From NCBI RefSeq assembly GCF_004343705.1, contig NZ_SKFH01000013.1:1-64000 (forward strand): a DNA stretch of 64,000 nucleotides, given 5' to 3'. Below are positions 25,677 through 35,201 of this stretch, piece by piece. A program made the position numbers and the translations under genes. The notes beneath the pieces are model-generated. The model searched no databases and was not told where the DNA came from. It saw only the letters and a list, made by a program, of their open reading frames with translations. Every line of letters starts with the position of its first letter. Position 1 is the first letter of the stretch. Source of the stretch: Flaviaesturariibacter aridisoli (GTDB lineage: Bacteria; Bacteroidota; Bacteroidia; Chitinophagales; Chitinophagaceae).

Positions 25677-27389
25677 ATGAATCCTTTGAACCTGCGGAAC
25701 CTGCTCCTGCTCCCCTTCCTGACCCTGCTCGCCTGTACCCCGGCGCGAAAACTGGCCGTCTACCCTTTTCAGTACTCGGTGCAGAAAAAAGCGGAAGCCA
25801 CGCACGGGGCCGTCGTCTCCGCCCATCCCCTCGCGTCGCAGGTGGGCCTGGCCATCCTGAAAAAGGGCGGTAATGCCTTTGATGCGGCCATCGCCACGCA
25901 GCTGACCCTCGCAGTGGTGTACCCCGGTGCCGGCAACATCGGCGGCGGAGGCTTCCTCGTGGGCCAGACGGCCGCCGGCAAAACGCTGGCCCTCGACTTC
26001 CGCGAAACCGCCCCGGCGGCCGCCCACCGCGACCTCTACCTCGACGCACAAGGCGCGGTGCACCCCACCAAAAGCATCAGCGGGCACCTTTCCGGCGGCG
26101 TGCCGGGCACGGTGGCAGGCCTGTTCGAAACGCACCGCTACGCCCGGCTTCCCTTCCGCGACCTGATCGCCCCGGCCATCGAGCTGGCCGAAGGCGGCTT
26201 CGCCATCACGGAACACGAGGCCGCGGGCCTGAATCATTTTCGCGACTCCTTTCTGAAATACAACAGCCGCCCCACCGCCTTCGTGCGCGCAACACCCTGG
26301 AAGGCGGGCGACACCCTGCGCCAGACCGAGCTGGCCGCCACCCTCCGCCGCATCCGCGACGAAGGGCTCCCGGGCTTTTACGGCGGCGAGACGGCCCGCC
26401 TCGTGGTGGAAGAAATGCAACGTGGCGGCGGTATCATCAGCGCCGCCGACCTGTCGGCTTATACCGCCAAGTGGCGCGAGCCGCTGCGGTTTGCCTATAA
26501 AGGATACGAGGTTGTTTCGATGCCCATGCCCAGCAGCGGCGGCACCCTGCTGGCGCAAATGCTGCGGATGACCGAAGGCTACCCGCTGGCCGCTTACGGG
26601 CACAACAGCGCAGCCGCCGTGCAGCTCATGACCGAAGTGGAGCGCCGCGCCTTCGCCGACCGCGCCGAGCATATGGGCGACGCCGATTTCTACCCGGTGC
26701 CGCAGGCCGGCCTGCTCGACTCCGCCTACCTGCGCGCCCGCATGCGCGACTACGTGCCCGGCCGCGCCGGCAGCAGCACGCTTACCGGCCCCGGCGCGCC
26801 CCGCAAAGTGAGCGAGCAAACCACGCACCTGAGTGTGCTTGATGCCGATGGCAATGCCGTGTCGGTAACCACCACGCTCAACAACAGTTATGGGAGCAAG
26901 ACCGTCATCGGCGGCGCGGGCTTCCTGCTCAACGACGAGATGGACGACTTCAGCGCCAAGCCGGGCGTTCCGAATTTATACGGCGCCGTCGGCGGCGAGG
27001 CCAACGCGATCGCGCCCGGCAAGCGGATGCTTTCGAGCATGACACCCAGCATCGTGCTGCAAAACGGCCGCCCCTGGGCCGTGGTAGGTACGCCGGGAGG
27101 CACCACCATTCCCACCTCGGTGTTCCAGTCGATCGTAAACCTGGTCGACTTCCGGCTCGATCCCGAGGCGGCGGTCAACCGGCCCAAGTTTCACCACCAG
27201 TGGCTCCCCGACGTGGTGTACGTGGAAAAAGGCTTTCCCGTAGAAGTACGGCAGCAGCTGGAAGCCATGGGCTACAAGCTGGAAGAACGCCCGCAGATCG
27301 GCCGCACCGAGCTCATTCAGGTACTACCCGGCGGACGGATGGTCGCCATCGGCGACGGTCGCGGCGATGACGCAGCCGCCGGCTACTGA
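25677..27389 (+). CDS. ggt: gamma-glutamyltransferase lipoprotein
   Basis: A 570-residue gamma-glutamyltranspeptidase that cleaves glutathione and other gamma-glutamyl compounds in the periplasm. The N-terminus is a lipoprotein signal (lipobox LLAC). Substrate Arg is in LDFRETAP. The autoprocessing and nucleophilic Thr lies in the EQTTHLSVLD segment near 382, and the small subunit carries NNSYGSKTV, MLSSMTPSIV and GTPGGTTIP. The length and order match the family, so it should mature into large and small chains. Confidence 0.94.
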   Translation: MNPLNLRNLLLLPFLTLLACTPARKLAVYPFQYSVQKKAEATHGAVVSAHPLASQVGLAILKKGGNAFDAAIATQLTLAVVYPGAGNIGGGGFLVGQTAAGKTLALDFRETAPAAAHRDLYLDAQGAVHPTKSISGHLSGGVPGTVAGLFETHRYARLPFRDLIAPAIELAEGGFAITEHEAAGLNHFRDSFLKYNSRPTAFVRATPWKAGDTLRQTELAATLRRIRDEGLPGFYGGETARLVVEEMQRGGGIISAADLSAYTAKWREPLRFAYKGYEVVSMPMPSSGGTLLAQMLRMTEGYPLAAYGHNSAAAVQLMTEVERRAFADRAEHMGDADFYPVPQAGLLDSAYLRARMRDYVPGRAGSSTLTGPGAPRKVSEQTTHLSVLDADGNAVSVTTTLNNSYGSKTVIGGAGFLLNDEMDDFSAKPGVPNLYGAVGGEANAIAPGKRMLSSMTPSIVLQNGRPWAVVGTPGGTTIPTSVFQSIVNLVDFRLDPEAAVNRPKFHHQWLPDVVYVEKGFPVEVRQQLEAMGYKLEERPQIGRTELIQVLPGGRMVAIGDGRGDDAAAGY

Positions 27390-27513
27390 ATTTTCTACCC
27401 TTCCCTTTGGGGAGGGGTTGGGGGCAGCCTTCGCTAAAGCTATGGCTACCGGCGGATGGGGCAAAAACCGTATCTTGTCCGCCCAATTCATCTAAACGCA
27501 CGCTGCCTTCCGC

Positions 27514-28173
27514 ATGCCTTTCTACCGACACAGCTTTGGCGCCCTGGCCGCCGCCCTTTTCAGCCTGACGGCTTCGGCCCAAAAAACCGAGTTCGGCGCC
27601 ATCGCCGGTCCGCAATACACGACCGCGAATTATTTCCTGCATGGGAAGGAAATGGCCACCACGGGAAAGGTCGGTCTTCATGCCGGCGTCGTAGCGAAAA
27701 TTCCTTTCGAAGGACGGCTGTTCTTCTCCCCTTCGCTCACGTATAGCCTTAAAGGTTTTTCCGTGGCCCTCACCGACACCTCGAGCAACCCAGGCATCGA
27801 TGCGGTGGCCAACGACCTGCGCCTGCACACCGCCGAACTGGCGCCCCTGTTCACTATCTACATGGGCAAGACCAAAGACCGGGGCGCCTACGTGCAATTC
27901 GGTCCCTCGCTCGACCTGAACCTGAAGGGCAACGAAAAGGTAACGGTCAAAAGCGGGAACGTCGTCGACCGCGACATGAAATTCGGGGGCCAGGGCTACA
28001 GCCGCCTGACGCCTTCGGTGATCGTGCGCTTCGGCGTAGAGAGCGCCAAAGGCCTTTTCTTCAACGCCCACTTCCAGCAGGGCATCGGCTCGCTCAACAA
28101 CAACGACTTCGGCCCGGCCATCCGCCACCGGATCGTGGGCGTCAGCGTCGGCAAGATCTTTTACCGGAAATAA
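27514..28173 (+). CDS. outer-membrane beta-barrel protein (PorT-like)
   Basis: A 219-residue exported protein with a signal peptide ending LTASAQ and a chain of alternating strands typical of small Bacteroidota barrels. Examples are LFFSPSLTYSLKGFSV, GAYVQFGPSLDLNLKG and the final IVGVSVGKIFYRK, which ends in aromatic-basic residues. A TATCTTGT element lies at 27471-27478. The function is unknown; outer-membrane beta-barrel domain is as far as the sequence goes. Confidence 0.8.
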   Translation: MPFYRHSFGALAAALFSLTASAQKTEFGAIAGPQYTTANYFLHGKEMATTGKVGLHAGVVAKIPFEGRLFFSPSLTYSLKGFSVALTDTSSNPGIDAVANDLRLHTAELAPLFTIYMGKTKDRGAYVQFGPSLDLNLKGNEKVTVKSGNVVDRDMKFGGQGYSRLTPSVIVRFGVESAKGLFFNAHFQQGIGSLNNNDFGPAIRHRIVGVSVGKIFYRK

Positions 28174-28498
28174 CGGGGAAATGTGGTGGTTTTCTACCCG
28201 CTCCGCATGCGGCGGCAGACTACAAAAATCGTTTTGGATGCGTTCCGCATACGGCGGAAGGGTAAAATCCTGGCAAACAACTGGTTAGCGTTTTCGCAAA
28301 ACGGAAAGCGATTCGGAAACTTCCGGAACCGCCTTCCGCAATACGGCATAGGACTGGCTCCGAAAAGCCCGGGCAAGCCGCCTGAATCCCATCCCGTAGG
28401 TAGGGACGCGCTCCGGAAGTCGGGCAGCATCCCGCCCGGAATGCGTGCATACCTACGGCATGCGGACGTATCATCCATTATCCCATTCCCTCCCGGTC
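28174..28498. other. non-coding gap with short CCGCATNCGG palindromes
   Basis: A 325-bp convergent gap. It holds repeated near-palindromes such as TTCCGCATACGGCGGAA (28243-28259), CCGCATGCGGCGG (28203-28215), TTCCGCAATACGGCAT (28332-28347) and CTACGGCATGCGG (28452-28464). Open frames across it have no recognisable protein pattern. Confidence 0.6.
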
Positions 28499-29557
28499 TT
28501 AGTCTTTGTAAATCTTCACCACGCCTTTTCCATCCGGGCCGATATAACCGCGGTACATGCCGGGGGTATTGAACGACATGGTGAAATTCCCGTTTTTATC
28601 CAGGGCGATGAGGCCGCCGTCGCCGCCGAGGGCAGGCACTTTTTTCTGGATCAACTCGTCGGCGGCCTTTTGCACCGTCCAGCCTTTGTATTCCATCAGG
28701 TCGCTCACCGAGCGGGCCACAGACAGGCGGATGAAAAACTCGCCCCAGCCCGTGCAACTGATGGCGCAAGTGGCGTTGGAGGCGAAGGTGCCCGCGCCGA
28801 TGATGGGGGCATCGCCCACGCGGCCGAATTTCTTGTTGGTCATGCCACCGGTAGAGGTGGCGGCGGCAAGGTTGCCTGCCTTGTCGAGCGCCACGGCGCC
28901 AACCGTACCGTATTTATTATCGCGGTTGCCCGGCTGCCGGAGCAGCGCTTCCTGCTTCGGGTTGCCGGCGCCTTCCCTTTGCTGCACCTGTGCCGAGTCG
29001 AGCGCTTTGGCCCGCTGCAGGGCGCGCCAGGCGCGGGCCGTGTAGAAATAAGACGGGTCCACGATGTCGAGCCCTTGCTGCTGTGCGAACTTCTCGGCGC
29101 CCGGCCCGATCAGCATTACGTGCTCCGTTTTTTCCATCACGGCGCGGGCAGCGGTGACGGGGTTGCGGATCGTAGTGACCGAAGCTACCGAGCCGGCCTT
29201 CAACGTGGCGCCGTCCATGATGGCGGCATCTAGCTCGTTGCGGCCTTCATTGGTGAACACCGCGCCGCGCCCGGCGTTGAAGAGCGAGTCGTCTTCCAGC
29301 ACCCGCACGGTGGCCTCCACCGCGTCGAGCGCGGTGCCACCACGCTCCAGCACGGCATAGCCCGCCTGCAGGGCGGATTGAAGCCCGCGCTGGTACGCGG
29401 CTTCCAACTCCGGGGTCATGTTCTTTTTGAGGATGTTGCCCGCGCCGCCGTGGATCACGAGCATGAAGTCGGGGCGCTTCGCGGACTTCTTCGTTATTTT
29501 CTGGGCACCTGCACACAGGGACAGCAGGAAGGCAAGGGCGACAAGGATTCGTTTCAT
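28499..29557 (-). CDS. iaaA: isoaspartyl peptidase / L-asparaginase (Ntn hydrolase)
   Basis: A 352-residue exported plant-type asparaginase that removes isoaspartyl residues from peptides and hydrolyses asparagine. A signal peptide (MKRILVALAFLLSLCAGAQ) precedes MLVIHGGAGN. The glycine-rich middle has NAGRGAVF and ELDAAIMDG. The autocleavage site with nucleophilic Thr is DNKYGTVGAVALD, followed by TSTGGMTNK and GDAPIIGAGTF. The start at 29557 is preferred over 29653, which would put 32 unrelated residues before the signal peptide. Confidence 0.93.
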   Translation of the reverse strand: MKRILVALAFLLSLCAGAQKITKKSAKRPDFMLVIHGGAGNILKKNMTPELEAAYQRGLQSALQAGYAVLERGGTALDAVEATVRVLEDDSLFNAGRGAVFTNEGRNELDAAIMDGATLKAGSVASVTTIRNPVTAARAVMEKTEHVMLIGPGAEKFAQQQGLDIVDPSYFYTARAWRALQRAKALDSAQVQQREGAGNPKQEALLRQPGNRDNKYGTVGAVALDKAGNLAAATSTGGMTNKKFGRVGDAPIIGAGTFASNATCAISCTGWGEFFIRLSVARSVSDLMEYKGWTVQKAADELIQKKVPALGGDGGLIALDKNGNFTMSFNTPGMYRGYIGPDGKGVVKIYKD

Positions 29558-29559
29558 GG

Positions 29560-29567
29560 CAAAAGTA
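29560..29567 (-). promoter_or_regulatory. minus-7 element TACTTTTG abutting the start codon
   Basis: A TAnnTTTG match on the minus strand ending 2 bp before the iaaA ATG. If used, the transcript would begin at or just inside the start codon. Confidence 0.45.
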
Positions 29568-29736
29568 TTGCAGGGCTGTAAGATACAGTGGATTCCTGCG
29601 ACCGCCCTGGCACACCGCCATCGTTCGCCGGCAAACCCGCTGTGAATTTTCACATCTCTTTGTTACCGACAGGCCATTTTGAACGGGGCTAAGGAGTGCA
29701 AAAGGCTATTTTTACACATACTAAACGGAACTACGA

Positions 29737-32700
29737 CTGAAACGAGCGGCTAAAATACTAGGTGCGGTCCTGCTTTCCCTGCTCATACTGATCTGCCTTA
29801 CGCTGGCATTCGTGCAAACCGAATGGGGCCAGAACTGGCTGGTGCACAAGGTAACGGCCCGCCTGTCGCGCGAGCTGCAGAGCCGCGTGCATATCGAACA
29901 CGTGTCGATCGGCTTCTTCAACAAGCTCAACATGGAAGGCGTGCTGCTGGAAGACCGCCACAAAGACACGCTGCTGGCGGCCGGCCTGCTGCAGGTGCGG
30001 ATCACCGACTGGTTTTTCCTGAAAGACAAGGCCGAGCTCGAATACATCGGTCTTAAAGACGCCACCGTCAAGCTGCAGCGCAGCGACTCGCTCTGGAATT
30101 ACCAGTACCTCATCGACTATTTCAGCTCCCCTTCCACCGGGAAGAAAAAAGAATCGGGCATCGACTTCGCCTTGAAAAAGGTGAAGATCCAGAACCTGCA
30201 CTTCCAGGAAAAAGACGGCTGGCGCGGCGCCGACCTCTATGCGAACGTCGGCTGGCTCGACCTCGACGCAAAGGAACTCAGCCTGACCAAAAACATCGTC
30301 GACATCGACCGCCTCCTCCTTGAAGATGCGACCTACCACGAATTCGGTTACCCGGGCACCCGGACGGCGGCCTCCAAAGCCTGGGCGAAGGCACAGCCGC
30401 AGAAGGCCGGCACCGCCACGCTGCGCTGGAACCCCGGGCGCCTCTGGATCCGCGTGGCCGACCTGCAGTTGAAGAACGCCCGCTTCCGTTCCGACAAGGA
30501 CGGTGTGCTGGGCAGCACCAAGCCCTATTTCGACGCGCGCCATATCGACTTCCAGGGCATCACGGGCACCCTGAAGAATGTTCGCTTCGTACAAGACACC
30601 GTCACGGCCCGCGCCGACCTCGTGGCCCATGAGCGCGGCGGACTTCAGGTAAAGACCCTCCGCGCCGACCTGCGCTTTCACCCCGAGCTGATGGAATTCG
30701 ACAAGCTGCTGATCCGCACCAACAGCAGCACGCTCCGCAACTATTTCGCCATGCGCTTCGCTTCTTTTGACGACATGAGCGACTTCGTAGACAAGGTCAA
30801 GATGGAAGGCCACTTCGACAACTCGTATGTGACCTCCGACGATATCGCACTGTTCGCACCCGCCCTCAAAAGCTGGAAACGGAGCTTTGCCATCAGCGGG
30901 CGCGTGAAGGGCCTCGTGGACGACTTCACCGGCAAGGGCGTGCAGCTCCGCTCCGGACAGACGGCCCTCAACGGCGACTTCTCCGTACAGGGGCTCACCG
31001 ACCCGGAGCATGCCTTTCTCAACGTCGACGCCCGCGACCTCGTAACGAGCTACAACGATGCGGTGGCCTTCGTGCCGGCACTGCGCCGCGTAACGATGCC
31101 CAACCTGCGCAAGCTCGGCACGATCCGCTTCGCGGGCACCTACACGGGCTTCTTCGGAGACTTCGTCACCTACGGCACCCTCCACACCGCCCTGGGCTCG
31201 CTGCGCACCGACCTCAACATGAAGCTGCCCCGCGGCGGCGCACCGGTGTATTCGGGCAGTATTTCTACGGAATCGTTCAACCTCGGCCAATTCTTCAACA
31301 ACACTGACCTCGGCATCGTAGACTTCCACGGCAACGTGAAGGGCCGCGGCTTTACGCGCAGCCAGCTGGATATGGACGTTAATGGCCTCATCCACCGCAT
31401 ACAGTTTCGCGGCTACACCTACCGCAACGTCACGGCCAAAGGCCACCTGAACAGCAACAGCTTCAACGGCGATTTCGGCATCAACGACCCCAACGTGGAG
31501 GCGACGCTCAAAGGACTAATCACTTTCGGTGGCAACGAGCCCACCTTCGACGCCACGGCCAACATCGTACGCGGCAACCTGAAAGCCCTCGGGCTGTCGA
31601 AGGAGGAACTTGCGCTCAACGGAACGTTCAAACTGAAACTGAAAGGCCGCTCGCTTTCCGACTTCACGGGCACGGCGGCCATTACCGACGCGATCCTCCT
31701 GCAGAACGGGCGACGCCTTTCGTTCGACTCGCTCTATGTATCCTCGCTGGTGACCGGCGGCGTGCGCACGCTCAGCGTGCGCTCCAACGAGCTCGACGCC
31801 GAAGTGCGCGGGCAATTCGACCTCGCCTCGATGCCCGATGCGTTCATGCTGTTCCTGAACCGCTACTACCCTGCCTACATCCGCGCCCCGCGGCACAGCA
31901 ACCTGCCGCGGCAGTCTTTTACCTTCCACATCCGAACGGGCGTTATTGAAGACTACCTGAAGCTGCTCGACCCGCGTCTCAGCGGCGGCAACAACGCCGA
32001 AGTCAGCGGCGCCCTCGACCTTGCCTCCAACACGCTCACGCTCGATGCCGACGTACCGCAGTTTGGCTTTTCCCAATACGCCTTCACGGGTATCGGCGTT
32101 AATGCGCGCGGCAACCTCGACAGCCTCGTGCTCAACGGCGCCGTGGGCAATACCGTGATCAACGACAGCATCCAGCTGCCCGAAACCCGCTTCACCGTCC
32201 GGGCCAGCCACGACGTGTCGGACTTCGATATCAGCACCAATTCCAACCAGGTGGTGAACCAGGCCAGCCTCTCGGCGCGCGTCAACACGTTCGCCGACGG
32301 CCTGAGCATCCTCTTCCGGCCGTCCTCTTTTGTACTCAACGGAAAAACCTGGACGATCGACCAGGGCGGCACGCTCGACTTCCGTAGAAATACGGTAACC
32401 GAGGGCAACGTGGTGCTGCGCGAGTCGAACCAGGAGATCCGCCTCAGTACCGTGCCTGCGGAGGGCGGCGGCAATAACCTCAACGACCTGCACATCGCGT
32501 TGAAAAACCTGAACCTCGGCGACATCTCCCCCTTCCTCGTACGCAAGAACCGCATCGAAGGCCTGCTCAACGGCGAGGTGCGCATCGAGGATCCGCAGAA
32601 CCTGTTTTACGTGACGGCCGATATCCAGACCGAGCAGTTGCGGGTAGACAACGATTCGGTAGGCCAGCTGCAGGCGCACCTCAATTACAACAAGCGCACC

Positions 32701-34584
32701 GGCGCACTGCGGGCTACCGGCAACACGATCGACGCGGCGCACCAGCTGAAGTTCAACGTGGATATGGACGTGGACGACAGCAGCAATACCCACGAAGACC
32801 GCATCGTATTGCAGGCCATCGACTACCCGGTGACCTACCTGGAAAACTTCGTCGGCAACCTGTTCAGCGACCTGCGCGGCTTTGTAACCGGCGAGCTGGC
32901 CATCATAGGTGAAGGCGCCAACCGGCGCTACGTGGGCAAGCCGCGCCTCCGCGACGCCTCGATGAAGGTGAAGTTTACGCAGGTGCGCTATTGGCTTTAC
33001 GATACCGAGATCGACCTGCAGGAGCACGCCATCCGCCTGGACCACCTGCGTCTCCGCGATGATTCGGTGGCCTCCGTTGCTGAACGCCAGGGACGCACGG
33101 CCACCATTAATGGCAGTATTGCACACGATGGCTTCCAGAACATGGTATTCGACCTCGTGGCGAAAACCGACAACGGGCCCATAACACTGATCAACACGAC
33201 GTACAACGACAACCAGACCTTCTACGGGCGCGCCAAAGGCACCGGCACCTTCTCGCTGCAGGGACCGCAGGAGAATATGAACATGAACATCGACGTGCGC
33301 GCCTCCGACCGCGACTCGTCGTGGATCACGCTGCCGCCCTCGAAGAACCGCGAGTCGGGCGCTGCCGACTTCCTGGTGGAGCGCAAATACGGCACGGAGA
33401 TGACGCCCACGAACCTGTCGACGGGCGCCTCCAACGTGCACTACAACGTGAACCTGACGGCCAACCCACTGGTGAACATCGAGGTGATCCTCGACGACCT
33501 CACGGGCGACGCCATCCGCGGCCACGGCAACGGCGACCTCACCATCCGCTCGGGCACTAACGAGCCCCTGTCGATCAACGGTACCTACTTCATTACCGAC
33601 GGTAATTACCTGTTTACGTTCCAGTCGTTCTTCAAAAAGCCCTTTACACTGAAACCCAACGCCAACAACTATATCCGTTGGAACGGCGATCCCTACAACG
33701 CGCAGGTGAGCATCCAGGCGGTATACAATGCCGAGAACGTGCGCTTTGGTCCGTTGGTGCAAAGCCTCGCCCTCAACGACACCCGCCTGGAGCGCGCGCG
33801 CGGCGATGTGTTTGTGGCGGTGGAACTGACCGGCGCGCTCTTCCAGCCGAAATTCAAGTTTAACCTCGACTTCCCCGAATCGAGCCCCGTTCGCTCCAAT
33901 CCGTCCTTCGCCTATGGCCTGCAGCAGATCGAAAACAATCCCAACGAGATCACCAAGCAGGTGACCTACCTGATCGTCTTCAACTCTTTTGCACCCTATC
34001 AAACCGGTGAAGGCCAGGGCAGCGGCGTCATCAACGACTTTACGTTCAGCACGCTCTCGGGACTTCTCTTCAGCCAGGTCAACAAGCTGTTGAACCAGGT
34101 GCTGGGCCGGGTGCTGGCCAACAACAAAGTGACGCTCAACTTCTCCGGCTCCCTGTATAACCGCGATCTCATCACCCAGACCAACCGCGGTTTTGGTGTT
34201 AATACCAGCTCCCTGAACGTCAGCCTGAGCGCACCCGCCGGCGACCGTGTACAGATCACGCTGGGAGGCACCTTCGACGTACCGATACCCGGTAACAACA
34301 ATGATATCAACCAGCGGATCTACCTCTACCCCGACGTCAGTGTCGATGTACTCATCAACCGTTCGGGCTCCATCCGCGCTACCTTCTTCTACACCCAATC
34401 GCCCGACCTGCTGGTAAGTGGGACCCAAACCAAGACAATCAACAACCAGCGTGCGGGGGCCAAACTGTCGTACCGCAAAGAGTTCAGCTCGTTCAAGGAC
34501 CTGTTCCGCCGCCGCAAAAAGCAGGAGCCCGCGCCCGACAGTACCCGCGCAAACGCCGAGGCAAACGATCCCACGAAGCGATAG
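29737..34584 (+). CDS. tamB: TamB-like translocation/assembly module protein
   Basis: A giant protein of about 1615 residues with an N-terminal signal anchor (VLLSLLILICLTLAFV) and long repeats of beta-strand modules. It ends in the conserved TamB/DUF490 C-terminal domain, seen as ITDGNYLFTFQSFFKKPFTL and LNQVLGRVLANNKVTLNFSG. TamB-type proteins bridge inner and outer membranes, with roles in protein and lipid transport. The frame opens after a TAA at 29722 with no ATG, GTG or TTG before the anchor helix. The best start is CTG at 29737 (CTG AAA CGA); GTG at 29812 would remove the anchor. A sequencing error is an alternative. Confidence 0.88.
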   Translation: MKRAAKILGAVLLSLLILICLTLAFVQTEWGQNWLVHKVTARLSRELQSRVHIEHVSIGFFNKLNMEGVLLEDRHKDTLLAAGLLQVRITDWFFLKDKAELEYIGLKDATVKLQRSDSLWNYQYLIDYFSSPSTGKKKESGIDFALKKVKIQNLHFQEKDGWRGADLYANVGWLDLDAKELSLTKNIVDIDRLLLEDATYHEFGYPGTRTAASKAWAKAQPQKAGTATLRWNPGRLWIRVADLQLKNARFRSDKDGVLGSTKPYFDARHIDFQGITGTLKNVRFVQDTVTARADLVAHERGGLQVKTLRADLRFHPELMEFDKLLIRTNSSTLRNYFAMRFASFDDMSDFVDKVKMEGHFDNSYVTSDDIALFAPALKSWKRSFAISGRVKGLVDDFTGKGVQLRSGQTALNGDFSVQGLTDPEHAFLNVDARDLVTSYNDAVAFVPALRRVTMPNLRKLGTIRFAGTYTGFFGDFVTYGTLHTALGSLRTDLNMKLPRGGAPVYSGSISTESFNLGQFFNNTDLGIVDFHGNVKGRGFTRSQLDMDVNGLIHRIQFRGYTYRNVTAKGHLNSNSFNGDFGINDPNVEATLKGLITFGGNEPTFDATANIVRGNLKALGLSKEELALNGTFKLKLKGRSLSDFTGTAAITDAILLQNGRRLSFDSLYVSSLVTGGVRTLSVRSNELDAEVRGQFDLASMPDAFMLFLNRYYPAYIRAPRHSNLPRQSFTFHIRTGVIEDYLKLLDPRLSGGNNAEVSGALDLASNTLTLDADVPQFGFSQYAFTGIGVNARGNLDSLVLNGAVGNTVINDSIQLPETRFTVRASHDVSDFDISTNSNQVVNQASLSARVNTFADGLSILFRPSSFVLNGKTWTIDQGGTLDFRRNTVTEGNVVLRESNQEIRLSTVPAEGGGNNLNDLHIALKNLNLGDISPFLVRKNRIEGLLNGEVRIEDPQNLFYVTADIQTEQLRVDNDSVGQLQAHLNYNKRTGALRATGNTIDAAHQLKFNVDMDVDDSSNTHEDRIVLQAIDYPVTYLENFVGNLFSDLRGFVTGELAIIGEGANRRYVGKPRLRDASMKVKFTQVRYWLYDTEIDLQEHAIRLDHLRLRDDSVASVAERQGRTATINGSIAHDGFQNMVFDLVAKTDNGPITLINTTYNDNQTFYGRAKGTGTFSLQGPQENMNMNIDVRASDRDSSWITLPPSKNRESGAADFLVERKYGTEMTPTNLSTGASNVHYNVNLTANPLVNIEVILDDLTGDAIRGHGNGDLTIRSGTNEPLSINGTYFITDGNYLFTFQSFFKKPFTLKPNANNYIRWNGDPYNAQVSIQAVYNAENVRFGPLVQSLALNDTRLERARGDVFVAVELTGALFQPKFKFNLDFPESSPVRSNPSFAYGLQQIENNPNEITKQVTYLIVFNSFAPYQTGEGQGSGVINDFTFSTLSGLLFSQVNKLLNQVLGRVLANNKVTLNFSGSLYNRDLITQTNRGFGVNTSSLNVSLSAPAGDRVQITLGGTFDVPIPGNNNDINQRIYLYPDVSVDVLINRSGSIRATFFYTQSPDLLVSGTQTKTINNQRAGAKLSYRKEFSSFKDLFRRRKKQEPAPDSTRANAEANDPTKR

Positions 34585-34754
34585 ACAAAAACGCAGATCC
34601 CGTAAGCGGGATACGCAGATGGTTATGATTTAATGTGATTCGATTCGTAGTAACAATAGCTGCCGCGAATCATAAAAATCAAATAGCAGCTGCGTTAGTT
34701 CCCTCAATGCCGATTCCCGATTGCCGAGCCCGCTCCTGCCGTACTTTTACCCAA
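34585..34754. other. gap after tamB with direct repeat and promoter-like TACTTTTA
   Basis: ACGCAGAT occurs twice, at 34591-34598 and 34611-34618, flanking CCCGTAAGCGGG, a small hairpin. TACTTTTA at 34742-34749 is close to the minus-7 consensus and ends 5 bp before the next ATG. No gene is seen in the gap. Confidence 0.5.
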
Positions 34755-35201
34755 ATGCGCTCCATGGCTTCCGAACCATACATCCTGATGCTGGGACAAG
34801 ACCGCGACGACCAGCAACTCACCATTGATATATTGAACGACCTGGGCCTCGACCTGCCCCTGCGTTTCGTGCCCGGCTCGGCGCGGTTGTATGCCGCGCT
34901 GGAAGAGCAGGTGCCGATCCTGGTGCTGCTTGATTTCAACCTGAAGCCCGAAACGGGCCTCGACATCCTGGAAGCGATCCGTGCGCGGCCCGAATGGCGC
35001 GCCATTCCCGTGGTGTTGCTCGGCGACAGCCGCGACGCGGCCTTTGTTGGACGCTGCTACGCCGCCGGTGCCAACAGCTACGTAGTCAAGCCGTCGTCGC
35101 TGGAAGGCACGCGCCGCGTCATTGGCGGCTTTTTCACCTATTGGCTGCAGGTGGCCGAAACGCCGATGCATTCCGCCGAACCAAATCCCATTGCCCGATG
35201 A
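34755..35201 (+). CDS. single-domain response regulator coupled to ubiX
   Basis: A receiver-only protein of 148 residues with phospho-acceptor Asp in VLLDFNLKPETGLD, LLGDS in place of the usual Thr/Ser switch segment, and Lys in YVVKPS. The acidic pocket is reduced (GQDRDDQQ). The start is ATG 34755, or the ATG at 34764 three codons on; an upstream frame to 34635 has no receiver features. Its TGA overlaps the ubiX ATG, an odd pairing of signalling and prenyl-flavin genes. Confidence 0.85.
   Translation: MRSMASEPYILMLGQDRDDQQLTIDILNDLGLDLPLRFVPGSARLYAALEEQVPILVLLDFNLKPETGLDILEAIRARPEWRAIPVVLLGDSRDAAFVGRCYAAGANSYVVKPSSLEGTRRVIGGFFTYWLQVAETPMHSAEPNPIAR

Noticed and set aside
28183-28572. Plus-strand ORF of 129 codons after the beta-barrel gene
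   Set aside because: It consists mostly of the palindromic gap and runs antisense into iaaA; no protein features.
31516-34428. Minus-strand frame of 970 codons inside the TamB-like gene
   Set aside because: Antisense to a conserved coding region; no start context or family motifs.
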